Source: Pseudahrensia sp038525315 (GTDB taxonomy: Bacteria; Pseudomonadota; Alphaproteobacteria; Rhizobiales; Rhizobiaceae). Taken from it: a stretch of DNA of 64,000 bases. The first letter of the stretch is position 1, and each line of letters begins with the position of its first letter. Location of the stretch: assembly GCA_038525315.1 (NCBI GenBank), contig JBCBHU010000001.1, positions 620,001 to 684,000 on the forward strand, in the 5' to 3' direction. The translations under genes were made by a program, and so were the position numbers. The notes beneath the pieces were generated by a model. The model did not search any database. It was not told the DNA's origin and saw only the letters and a program-made list of their open reading frames with translations. Shown in pieces: positions 50,093-58,456 of this stretch.

Positions 50093-51622
50093 ATGGATAT
50101 TCGTGCTGCGGAAATTTCCGCAATTCTGAAAGACCAGATTAAAAATTTCGGCAAAGAGGCGGAAGTCTCTGAGGTCGGTCAGGTTCTGTCGGTGGGGGAT
50201 GGTATCGCCCGCGTTTACGGTCTCGACCAGGTGCAGGCCGGTGAGATGGTGGAATTCCCCGGTGGCATTCAGGGTATGGCTCTGAACCTGGAATCCGACA
50301 ATGTGGGCGTCGTGATCTTTGGTAATGACCGGGAGATCAAAGAAGGCGATGTGGTCAAGCGGACCGGCGCCATCGTGGACGTGCCTGTCGGCAAAGAATT
50401 GCTGGGCCGCGTGGTTGACGGTTTGGGCAACCCCATCGACGGCAAAGGCCCCATCAAGTCCAAAACCCGCGCCCGTGTGGACGTGAAGGCCCCCGGCATT
50501 ATTCCCCGTAAATCGGTGCATGAGCCCATGGCCACCGGCCTGAAAGCCATTGACGCGCTCATCCCCGTGGGCCGTGGCCAGCGCGAATTGGTGATTGGCG
50601 ACCGTCAGACCGGTAAGACCGCCATTATTCTCGACACGTTCCTGAACCAGGCCCCAGCCCATGCGGGTGATGACGAGACGGACAAACTCTACTGCGTTTA
50701 CGTGGCCGTGGGTCAGAAGCGCTCCACCGTTGCCCAGTTCGTGAAGGTTCTGGAAGAACGCGGGGCCATGGAATATTCCATCGTTGTGGCTGCCACCGCT
50801 TCCGATCCTGCCCCCATGCAGTATCTGGCTCCCTTCACTGGCACGGCCATGGGTGAGTATTTCCGCGACAACTCCATGCACGCGCTAATCGCCTATGACG
50901 ATCTGTCCAAACAGGCCGTGTCCTACCGTCAAATGTCGCTTCTGCTGCGCCGCCCACCCGGCCGCGAAGCTTATCCCGGTGACGTGTTCTACCTGCACTC
51001 CCGCCTGTTGGAGCGTTCGGCCAAGCTGAACGAAGACAATGGTCTGGGCTCCCTCACGGCACTGCCCGTGATTGAAACGCAGGGTAATGACGTGTCCGCG
51101 TTTATTCCCACCAACGTGATTTCCATCACCGACGGTCAGATCTTCCTGGAAACCGACCTCTTCTTCCAGGGTATCCGCCCTGCCGTGAACGTGGGTCTGT
51201 CCGTGTCCCGTGTGGGTTCTGCCGCTCAGGTGAAAGCCATGAAACAGGTGGCCGGCTCCATTAAGGGTGAGCTTGCCCAATATCGTGAGATGGCAGCCTT
51301 TGCGCAATTTGGTTCGGATTTGGATGCCTCCACCCAGCGCCTGCTGAACCGTGGTGCCCGTCTGACGGAATTGTTGAAACAGCCCCAGTTCTCCCCGCTG
51401 AAAACGGAAGAGCAGGTTTGCGTGCTCTATGCCGGCGTGAACGGCTATCTGGACGAACTGCCCGTGAACCGCGTGGGTGCCTTCGAGCAGGGTCTGCTGA
51501 CCTCACTGCGCGCCGATCATCAGGGTCTGCTGGACGACATCGCCAAGAAAAAAGCCTTGGACGATGACCTCACCAGCCGCCTGAAAGACGCTATCGACGC
51601 GTTCGCCAAAGGCTTCGAGTAG
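50093..51622 (+). CDS. atpA: ATP synthase alpha subunit
   Basis: This 509-residue subunit forms the non-catalytic nucleotide sites of F1. The Walker A loop is GDRQTGKT (~170), followed by YVAVGQKRSTVAQ and SLLLRRPPGREAYPGDVFYLHSRLLERSAK. Length is normal. ATG 50093 follows the atpH stop without a gap; codon use shows a more optimised pattern than in neighbouring operons, as expected for a highly expressed gene. Confidence 0.98.
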   Translation: MDIRAAEISAILKDQIKNFGKEAEVSEVGQVLSVGDGIARVYGLDQVQAGEMVEFPGGIQGMALNLESDNVGVVIFGNDREIKEGDVVKRTGAIVDVPVGKELLGRVVDGLGNPIDGKGPIKSKTRARVDVKAPGIIPRKSVHEPMATGLKAIDALIPVGRGQRELVIGDRQTGKTAIILDTFLNQAPAHAGDDETDKLYCVYVAVGQKRSTVAQFVKVLEERGAMEYSIVVAATASDPAPMQYLAPFTGTAMGEYFRDNSMHALIAYDDLSKQAVSYRQMSLLLRRPPGREAYPGDVFYLHSRLLERSAKLNEDNGLGSLTALPVIETQGNDVSAFIPTNVISITDGQIFLETDLFFQGIRPAVNVGLSVSRVGSAAQVKAMKQVAGSIKGELAQYREMAAFAQFGSDLDASTQRLLNRGARLTELLKQPQFSPLKTEEQVCVLYAGVNGYLDELPVNRVGAFEQGLLTSLRADHQGLLDDIAKKKALDDDLTSRLKDAIDAFAKGFE

Positions 51623-51647
51623 GAATATCAGGACAGGATAGAGCCTG

Positions 51648-52535
51648 ATGGCTTCACTCAAGGACCTTCGTAACCGGATCGCCTCCGTCAAGGCCACGCA
51701 GAAGATCACCAAAGCCATGCAAATGGTGGCGGCGGCTAAATTGCGTAAGGCTCAGGCGGCGGCAGAAGCGGCGCGGCCCTATTCCCAGCGTATGGACGCT
51801 GTGATGGCCAATATTGCTGCCGCTATCGGTGACAATACGGAAAATGCCCCTCGCCTGCTGGCCGGTACGGGCAGCGACAAATCCCACCTGTTGATCGTGG
51901 CCACCGCTGAGCGCGGCCTGTGCGGCGGCTTCAACTCCTCCATCGCCCGTTTGGCGCGGGACCATGCCAGGGACCTCATGGCCGCAGGCAAGGATGTTCG
52001 CATTCTGCCCGTGGGTAAAAAGGGCGCGGATGTGCTGCGCAGCGAATTCTCCGGAATCATGATGCCGGTGGTGGACATGCGCGAAATCAAGCAAGTCGGT
52101 TACGCCGACGCTGCATCCATCGCCAAACAGGTGCTGGGCATGTTTGACAACGACGAATTTGACGTGGCGACCCTGTTCTACTCGGAATTTCAGTCGGTCA
52201 TCAGCCAAGTGCCCACGGCGCAACAATTGATCCCACCACAAATTCCAGAAGCCGCTGAGGGCGAGAGCGCTTCAGCCTCCGTCTTCTACGACTACGAACC
52301 CGATGAGAACGAGATTCTCACGGATTTGCTGCCCAACAATGTGACGGTGCAGATTTTCCGCGCTCTACTGGAGAATGCGGCTTCTGAGCAAGGCGCGCGC
52401 ATGTCCGCCATGGACAATGCCACGCGCAATGCGGGCGAGATGATCGACAAGCTGACGCTGACGTTCAACCGTCAACGCCAGGCCAAGATCACAACGGAAC
52501 TGATTGAAATTATCGCGGGCGCGGAAGCGCTCTAA
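51648..52535 (+). CDS. atpG: ATP synthase gamma subunit
   Basis: This 295-residue subunit is the central rotor shaft. The N-terminal helix (SLKDLRNRIASVKATQKITKAMQMVAAAKLRKAQ) and the C-terminal helix with MDNATRNAGEMI are conserved; TAERGLCGGFN is the family's typical loop. It follows atpA by 25 bases and precedes atpD by 46. Confidence 0.97.
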   Translation: MASLKDLRNRIASVKATQKITKAMQMVAAAKLRKAQAAAEAARPYSQRMDAVMANIAAAIGDNTENAPRLLAGTGSDKSHLLIVATAERGLCGGFNSSIARLARDHARDLMAAGKDVRILPVGKKGADVLRSEFSGIMMPVVDMREIKQVGYADAASIAKQVLGMFDNDEFDVATLFYSEFQSVISQVPTAQQLIPPQIPEAAEGESASASVFYDYEPDENEILTDLLPNNVTVQIFRALLENAASEQGARMSAMDNATRNAGEMIDKLTLTFNRQRQAKITTELIEIIAGAEAL

Positions 52536-52581
52536 TGCGGGCTTGATGGTCCGTTGAACAGGAAAGAGAAGGGTTAGACAC

Positions 52582-54096
52582 ATGGCTAAAGCAGCAGAAC
52601 CCAAGAAAACCGCCGCTAAGAAGGCGCCCGCTAAGAAAGCTGCGCCCAAAAAGGCCGCCGCAGCCACCGCTGGTGGCACCATCGCTCAGGTGATTGGCGC
52701 TGTGGTGGACGTGCAGTTCGAAGGCGGCTTGCCGCCCATTCTGAACGCGCTGGAAACCGATAACAACGGCAACCGCCTCGTCCTCGAAGTGGCGCAGCAC
52801 TTGGGCGAAAACACCGTGCGGACCATCGCCATGGACGCGACGGAAGGTCTCGTGCGCGGTCAGGCTGTAACCGACACCGGCAACCCCATCGAAGTACCCG
52901 TGGGTGAGGAAATGCTGGGCCGTATCATTAACGTGATTGGTGAGCCTGTGGACGAAGTGGGCCCCATCACGGCCACCAAGACCCGCCCCATCCATGCCGA
53001 AGCCCCTGAATATGTGGACCAGTCCACGGATGCTGAAATTCTCGTAACCGGCATTAAGGTGGTGGATCTGCTGGCCCCCTACGCCAAGGGCGGTAAAATC
53101 GGCCTGTTCGGCGGTGCCGGTGTGGGCAAGACGGTTCTCATCATGGAATTGATCAACAACATCGCTAAGGCCCATGGTGGTTATTCCGTGTTTGCCGGTG
53201 TGGGCGAGCGGACCCGTGAGGGCAATGACCTTTACTGGGAAATGATCGAATCCAACGTGAATAAAGACCCCAATGAAAATGCTGGTTCCACCGCAGGGTC
53301 CAAAGCCGCGCTGGTGTATGGCCAGATGAATGAGCCTCCCGGGGCCCGCGCCCGCGTGGCACTGTCCGGTTTGACCATTGCAGAAGAATTCCGCGATGAA
53401 GGTCAGGATGTGCTGTTCTTCGTGGACAACATCTTCCGCTTCACTCAAGCCGGTTCCGAAGTGTCCGCGCTGCTGGGCCGTATTCCTTCCGCTGTGGGGT
53501 ATCAGCCTACACTGGCCACCGACATGGGTTCCATGCAGGAGCGCATCACGACGACCACCAAAGGCTCCATCACCTCCGTGCAGGCCATTTACGTGCCTGC
53601 GGATGACTTGACCGACCCAGCCCCTGCTACGTCCTTTGCCCACCTGGATGCGACGACGGTGCTGAACCGCTCTATCGCTGAAAAGGGCATCTACCCCGCT
53701 GTGGATCCGCTGGACTCCACGTCCCGCATGCTGGACCCGCAGGTGATTGGCGAAGAGCACTATGAGGTGGCCCGTCAGGTGCAGGAAGTGCTTCAGCGAT
53801 TCAAGGCGCTGCAGGACATTATTGCCATTCTGGGCATGGACGAACTGTCCGAAGAAGACAAACTGGCCGTGGCCCGCGCCCGCAAAATCGAGCGCTTCCT
53901 CTCCCAGCCCTTCTTCGTGGCGGAAGTCTTCACCGGGTCCCCCGGCAAACTGGTGGACCTGCAAGACACGATCAACGGCTTCAAAGGCCTCGTGGCTGGT
54001 GATTATGACCACCTGCCCGAAGCTGCCTTCTACATGGTAGGCAATATGGACGAAGCCATCGAGAAGGCACAAAAAATGGCTGCCGAGGCAGCCTAG
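52582..54096 (+). CDS. atpD: ATP synthase beta subunit
   Basis: This 504-residue catalytic subunit has Walker A GGAGVGKT (~177), GERTREGNDLY, and VDNIFRFTQAGSEVSALLGR. The first ~32 residues form an Ala/Lys/Pro-rich tail before the family start IAQVIGAVVDVQF, an extension found in some Alphaproteobacteria. An intrinsic terminator lies 26 bases after the stop codon. Confidence 0.98.
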   Translation: MAKAAEPKKTAAKKAPAKKAAPKKAAAATAGGTIAQVIGAVVDVQFEGGLPPILNALETDNNGNRLVLEVAQHLGENTVRTIAMDATEGLVRGQAVTDTGNPIEVPVGEEMLGRIINVIGEPVDEVGPITATKTRPIHAEAPEYVDQSTDAEILVTGIKVVDLLAPYAKGGKIGLFGGAGVGKTVLIMELINNIAKAHGGYSVFAGVGERTREGNDLYWEMIESNVNKDPNENAGSTAGSKAALVYGQMNEPPGARARVALSGLTIAEEFRDEGQDVLFFVDNIFRFTQAGSEVSALLGRIPSAVGYQPTLATDMGSMQERITTTTKGSITSVQAIYVPADDLTDPAPATSFAHLDATTVLNRSIAEKGIYPAVDPLDSTSRMLDPQVIGEEHYEVARQVQEVLQRFKALQDIIAILGMDELSEEDKLAVARARKIERFLSQPFFVAEVFTGSPGKLVDLQDTINGFKGLVAGDYDHLPEAAFYMVGNMDEAIEKAQKMAAEAA

Positions 54097-54121
54097 CGGC
54101 CACGCGTGTAAGATACGAATT

Positions 54122-54152
54122 CGGCCCGGCATTTCAGTGTTCGGGCCGTTTT
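54122..54152 (+). terminator. Intrinsic terminator between atpD and atpC
   Basis: CGGCCCG (54122-54128) pairs perfectly with CGGGCCG (54142-54148), followed by TTTT. It stands inside the operon, 39 bases before the atpC start, so it likely lets only part of the transcripts reach atpC. Confidence 0.75.
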
Positions 54153-54190
54153 ACTAAGGAACACCCCCACGGGTCTAAAGAGCATATTCC

Positions 54191-54607
54191 ATGGCTGACA
54201 CATTTACCTTTGAACTGGTCTCCCCCGAAAAACTCTTGGTTTCCGGTCAGGCAGAAATGGCGACCATTCCCGGTGTGGATGGGGATATGGGCGTGATGGC
54301 CAACCATTCCGCCGTCATGACCAGCCTGCGCCCTGGCTTGATCGCCGTGAAAATGGATAATGGCAATGAGGACAGCTATTTCGTGCGTGGCGGTTTCGCC
54401 GATGTGACGCCGGAAGGTCTCACCGTGTTAGCCGAATATGCAATTCCGCGTGCCGAAGTGACCGCCGAATTATTTGCGGAACAAAAGCGTATGGCGCAGG
54501 AAGAGCACGATGCCCTTGTGGCCGCCGGTGACAACGAAAAAGCGGCCAATGTGCGCAGTTATCTGGATCAATTGACTCATCTGGAACCGACGATCCTACC
54601 CGCATAA
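54191..54607 (+). CDS. atpC: ATP synthase epsilon subunit
   Basis: This 138-residue subunit couples the rotor to F1 and inhibits ATP hydrolysis. FELVSPEKLLVSGQAEMATIPGVDGDMGVMANHS is the conserved beta-sandwich start; the C-terminal helical hairpin follows. Unlike the other atp genes it lies behind an intrinsic terminator, 94 bases after atpD. Confidence 0.95.
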   Translation: MADTFTFELVSPEKLLVSGQAEMATIPGVDGDMGVMANHSAVMTSLRPGLIAVKMDNGNEDSYFVRGGFADVTPEGLTVLAEYAIPRAEVTAELFAEQKRMAQEEHDALVAAGDNEKAANVRSYLDQLTHLEPTILPA

Positions 54608-54665
54608 GGCATAACGGGCGGCGCTGGCCCAGCGGGCACTCTTTAAGTAAGCAACCAAATTGTGA

Positions 54666-54697
54666 CCCCTGTGTTGATCTCAAAATCAACACGGGGA
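54666..54697 (+). terminator. Hairpin after atpC
   Basis: CCCC-T-GTGTTGAT pairs with ATCAACACGGGG, with one bulged T and a six-base loop. The following bases, ATTTCG, are only weakly T-rich. It may end the atp transcript. Confidence 0.5.
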
Positions 54698-54840
54698 TTT
54701 CGTGTGTGGAATGTCCAACAATTCCCGTACCCCACAATAACCGCTGGCCTTCTGGCGGGTGTTGCTCTCTTGCGCAAAGGCTTGCTGCTTGCGTCAGCGC
54801 AGATCACACCGGATGCACCATTGTGGGCTGATATCATCAA

Positions 54841-54861
54841 CCGGTAGCGTAACACTACCGG
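54841..54861. other. Small perfect hairpin
   Basis: CCGGTAG and CTACCGG enclose the loop CGTAACA. No T-run follows. It may be a second terminator or part of an operator. Confidence 0.4.
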
Positions 54862-55263
54862 GTCGCTGGTGACTTAAAAACGCTCTCCGGCATTGTTCTG
54901 CTTACTGTTTCTGGCGGCGGTCTGACGCAGGTTGGCACGGGATTCAGATTTATGAGACCGGGAAATGTGTGTTCGCTGTCGGCTTCAAATCTGCTGGCGG
55001 GCCCTTGTCACTGGGTAAGGATCACGGATTGAGGAGCGACAATCGCCCGTATCCGTGTGACCTTTCCAATCAAACGGTTCAGAATGGTGGGCAGATGGTA
55101 GCTGGAATATTCAGAATGCCGACGGTGCTGGCGGCACAAATAATGGCTGCCGGGTGCACCTTCATCGCCCTCGCAAGTCGTCGCGATTATATGAGCCAGC
55201 CCAGTGGTAACGCGTGGGAAAGGGTGGCTTGCGGCGTATTCGAAAAGCTGGAATGATTGGATA

Positions 55264-55770
55264 TCACCCAGAATCGGCCCATTTGTGAAACCGGGCAATA
55301 ACCTGGTCATAAACCTCACGCTTGAAAGGCACGATCATGTCCGGCAGCTTGGCCATATCCTCCCAGCGCCAATCGTCGAATTCTGCTTTATGGCCGTCGG
55401 GTGGCGGTGCGATGCGGATTTCACTTTCGGGCCCGGTAAAGCGGTAGACGAACCACATCTGCTTCTGCCCGCGATATTTCTCGCTGATCTTCTTGGTGAG
55501 CCCGGCGGGAAAATCATATTTGATCCAGTCCTCGGTCCGGTCTAGGGGTACCAGCGAAGACATGCCCGTTTCTTCGTAAAGCTCCCTGCGAGCCGCCGCT
55601 TCCGCATCCTCGCCTTCGTCGATGCCGCCTTGGGGCATTTGCCACAATTGGGCCTGCGTTTCGTATTCGGTGCCGATGGTCTCCGACCGATGGCCAATCC
55701 ACACCTTGCCTTGGGCGTTCAGCACCATGATGCCCACATTGGCGCGATAGGGAAGGTTCCGGTCAGGCAT
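55264..55770 (-). CDS. rppH: RNA pyrophosphohydrolase RppH
   Basis: This 168-residue Nudix hydrolase removes pyrophosphate from mRNA 5' ends and starts decay. The Nudix box is GGIDEGEDAEAAARRELYEETG, preceded by WQMPQ. The N-terminus YRANVGIMVLN is typical. It ends the long minus-strand cluster and follows the deacetylase-like gene by four bases. Confidence 0.94.
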   Translation of the reverse strand: MPDRNLPYRANVGIMVLNAQGKVWIGHRSETIGTEYETQAQLWQMPQGGIDEGEDAEAAARRELYEETGMSSLVPLDRTEDWIKYDFPAGLTKKISEKYRGQKQMWFVYRFTGPESEIRIAPPPDGHKAEFDDWRWEDMAKLPDMIVPFKREVYDQVIARFHKWADSG

Positions 55771-55774
55771 GGGG

Positions 55775-56974
55775 TTAACGCTGGTAGTCCTTGATCAAAT
55801 TGGAGGCGGGCACGATGAGTATGCCGCGCCGTTTGGCTTGCTGCGCCCATTCCTTCACCACGGCCACCGTCTCGGGAAAAATGCTGGCGGTCCCGATAGC
55901 GAAGCCACGGGCCTTCGCCAGCGCTTCAAGATTATTGAGTTTGGCCCTGATTTGATCCGCATTGCGGTTGCCGTCCAGGACGATGCTGCCTTGGGCGTTG
56001 GGTATTCCCATCTCTTGGGCGAGGGTCAGTGTCCGGCTTGCCTGGGCGGACCCATCGTCAATATAGCCCAATCCCCGGCGCCGGATTTCGGCGAGGATGG
56101 GGCGCAGCGCTTCGGGCTTGGTGCCCAGCCCGGCGCCCAGATAGTTCATGACAAGCGGATAATTGGTCATGCGGGCCATGGCCCAATGAAGATTCTCCCG
56201 ATTTTGCGCTTCCGAGGCACTGCTCACCAGTGTACGCGGACCGGGGTTGATGGCGGGATAGCCCAGCGGCTCCATGGGCAATTGCAGCACAACTTCGTGG
56301 CCCTCACGGCGGGCGGCTTGCATCCAGCGCTGCAAAGAATTGCCGATGGGCGAAAAGCCCAGCGTGATGCTGGAGGGTAATTCTGCAATCGCCTTCTGAC
56401 TGCCCGTCTGGCTCAGGCCCAGGCCGCCCAGAATAATGGCCACCCGGTTGGCCCCGATCAGCCCGCTGGATTTGGAGTAAGCGTCCAGCGGGCGGATGCC
56501 GCCGGGGGAAATTTTGGGCAGGGGGCCAAATGCGCTCTGTTCCACCATATCGGGGCGGGGCACCCAATCAGACAGGGGATTGCTGGGAACGGGCTTGGGA
56601 ACAAAAGCCGGTTTCAGCGCGGCATTCGGCGCGCCATCTTCCTGATCGATGGGAAGCAATGGTGAGAGCTTCTTCACCTTGCTTAAGTCAAGCGTGCCAT
56701 CGGGATTGATACCAATCTCACCCTCGCCTGGACCTGTTTGGCCGGCCTCCCGGGCAGGATCAACATTCGGAGGAGGCGACGAGGATGTGGGTTTGTCGGC
56801 CTCTGAATTGATGGCGACGCGTTGAACGGCGCTGTCACGATTTTGGATAAAAACCCAAAAGCCGGACAAAGCGATGACCAGGGTCAACGTAATGGCAGCC
56901 AAAGGCACCCACTTGGCGCTTGTGTTGGGTGCCTTTGGTTTCGCCGCTGACAGGGGTTTATGAAGATCGCTCAC
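55775..56974 (-). CDS. Divergent polysaccharide deacetylase-like protein (YibQ/DUF610 type)
   Basis: This 399-residue protein has an N-terminal cytoplasmic tail, one membrane segment (~22-44), a Pro-rich linker and a periplasmic NodB-like domain (~160-395: VAIILGGLGLSQTGSQKAI, LQLPMEPLGYP, MNYLGAGL, GLGYIDDGS). The family lies beside ctpA and envC in Alphaproteobacteria and is thought to act in cell-wall metabolism. The start is GTG 56974 behind AGGA. Confidence 0.88.
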   Translation of the reverse strand: MSDLHKPLSAAKPKAPNTSAKWVPLAAITLTLVIALSGFWVFIQNRDSAVQRVAINSEADKPTSSSPPPNVDPAREAGQTGPGEGEIGINPDGTLDLSKVKKLSPLLPIDQEDGAPNAALKPAFVPKPVPSNPLSDWVPRPDMVEQSAFGPLPKISPGGIRPLDAYSKSSGLIGANRVAIILGGLGLSQTGSQKAIAELPSSITLGFSPIGNSLQRWMQAARREGHEVVLQLPMEPLGYPAINPGPRTLVSSASEAQNRENLHWAMARMTNYPLVMNYLGAGLGTKPEALRPILAEIRRRGLGYIDDGSAQASRTLTLAQEMGIPNAQGSIVLDGNRNADQIRAKLNNLEALAKARGFAIGTASIFPETVAVVKEWAQQAKRRGILIVPASNLIKDYQR

Positions 56975-57022
56975 AACACTGTTCCTGACAGCCCAAATGC
57001 TGCTTGCCTTTACCCCGCAGGC

Positions 57023-58375
57023 CTAGGCGCGTTTACAGTCACGCTGGCCCTTGATGGCATCGTCCTTGTTGGGCGGGAAAGCGGCATCTTTCTTGATGCC
57101 CCGCAGCAAATCCAGCGCGTAGTTAAGCTGAATATCGTCCTTGGGGTCTGGCGGCACGTAGGCGATGGAGCCGGAACCGCTATCATCTTGGCTCTCGCCT
57201 TCGATGGAATTGCGCAGTTGCGATTCGCCCCGCGCTTCCACGCGGCCCTGCAATTCTGCCGGCAGGGGCTGGTTCACGGAAATATCGGGATCAATGCCGC
57301 GGCCCTGAATGGAGCAGCCGGAGGGGGTGTAATACAGCGCTGTGGTGAGACGCAGCGCCCCGTTGCGGCCGCCCAGTGGAATAATCGTCTGCACAGAGCC
57401 TTTGCCAAAAGAGCGGCTGCCCAGCACGGTGGCGCGACGGTGGTCCTGCAAGGCACCGGCGACAATTTCTGACGCCGAGGCGGAGCCGCCGTTTACCAGC
57501 ACGATGACCGGCTTGCCGCGTGTCAAATCGCCCGGCGTGGCGCTTTTGCGTTCCACATCATTCTTGTCCCGACCCCGCGTGGAGACAATCTCCCCCCGGT
57601 CGAGGAAAGCGTCAGACACGCTGACGGCTTGGAAAAGAAGGCCGCCGGGGTTGAGGCGCAGGTCCAGCACATAGCCTTTCAGCTTATCGTCCGGCACCTG
57701 TTCGCGGATTTTCTTGATGGCATTCTCCATGCCGGAATAGGTCTTCTCGGTGAAGCCATTCATGTCGATATAGCCCACGTCATCGCCTTCCACGCGGAAT
57801 TTCACCGATTTCAGAACGATGGTGTCGCGCACGATGGTGATCTTCATGGGCTTGTCCGCGCCCTTGCGAAGCACGGTCAACACAATGGGCGTATTGATGA
57901 GGCCGCGCATCTTTTCCACCGCCTGTTGCAGGGAAAGGCCGCGCACGTTTTCGCCGTCGATCTGGGAAATCAGGTCACCGGCCAAAACACCGGCCTTGGC
58001 AGCTGGCGTGTCGTCGATGGGAGTGATGACCTTCACCAGCTCATTTTCCATGGTCACTTCGATGCCGAGCCCGCCAAATTCACCCTTGGTCTGGGTGCGC
58101 ATGGTCTCGCTTTCCTTGGGGTCCAGGTAAGATGAGTGGGGATCGAGGGATTGCAGCATGCCGTTAATGGCATTTTTGATGAGCTTCTGCTCCTCAGGCT
58201 TGTTCACGTATTGGGAGCGGACGCGCTCGAAAATGTCGCCAAAAATGTCCAGCTGGCGATAGGTCTCGGCACCGGCAGCGTTGGCCTGTTTGATGGGCGG
58301 AAGATGGGTCAGAGCCACCATGCCCAGGGCGCCAAGGCCGACACCGGCCATCAGATAGGAGAACTTGCGAAACAT
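57023..58375 (-). CDS. ctpA: C-terminal processing protease (S41 family)
   Basis: This 450-residue periplasmic serine protease has a membrane/signal segment (~4-22), a PDZ domain (GGLGIEVTMENELVKVITP..AKAGVLAGD) and the S41 catalytic domain with the Ser in NGGSASASEIVAGAL and a Lys in GKGSVQT. It trims or degrades envelope proteins, with cell-wall hydrolases known as substrates of relatives. CAGGTG precedes ATG 58375. It follows envC in the same transcript. Confidence 0.94.
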   Translation of the reverse strand: MFRKFSYLMAGVGLGALGMVALTHLPPIKQANAAGAETYRQLDIFGDIFERVRSQYVNKPEEQKLIKNAINGMLQSLDPHSSYLDPKESETMRTQTKGEFGGLGIEVTMENELVKVITPIDDTPAAKAGVLAGDLISQIDGENVRGLSLQQAVEKMRGLINTPIVLTVLRKGADKPMKITIVRDTIVLKSVKFRVEGDDVGYIDMNGFTEKTYSGMENAIKKIREQVPDDKLKGYVLDLRLNPGGLLFQAVSVSDAFLDRGEIVSTRGRDKNDVERKSATPGDLTRGKPVIVLVNGGSASASEIVAGALQDHRRATVLGSRSFGKGSVQTIIPLGGRNGALRLTTALYYTPSGCSIQGRGIDPDISVNQPLPAELQGRVEARGESQLRNSIEGESQDDSGSGSIAYVPPDPKDDIQLNYALDLLRGIKKDAAFPPNKDDAIKGQRDCKRA

Positions 58376-58456
58376 GATGTGCACCTGATCCTTTGTCTGC
58401 ACCCCACCGGATGTGGAGCATGGCAGGCTGTTGGACCCGTCATGAACGCGAGGTGT

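Larger units (their letters stand above)
54608..55263. other. Gene-poor region after the ATP synthase operon
   Basis: These 656 bases contain no gene I trust. Small open frames exist at 54662-54847 and 54969-55256 on the plus strand, but neither has a clear ribosome site nor a recognisable product. Codon-position bias is weak, which suggests decayed sequence. Two hairpins (54666-54697 and 54841-54861) are present. Confidence 0.5.

Noticed and set aside
49469..50881. A 470-codon minus-strand frame opposite atpH and atpA.
   Set aside because: It is antisense to two clear genes and has no family resemblance.
52510..54132. A 540-codon minus-strand frame opposite atpD.
   Set aside because: It is an antisense shadow of a highly conserved gene, with no ribosome site or recognisable domain.
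54969..55256. A 95-codon plus-strand ORF after atpC.
   Set aside because: No ribosome site, weak codon-position bias and no recognisable sequence; described only as part of the gene-poor region.
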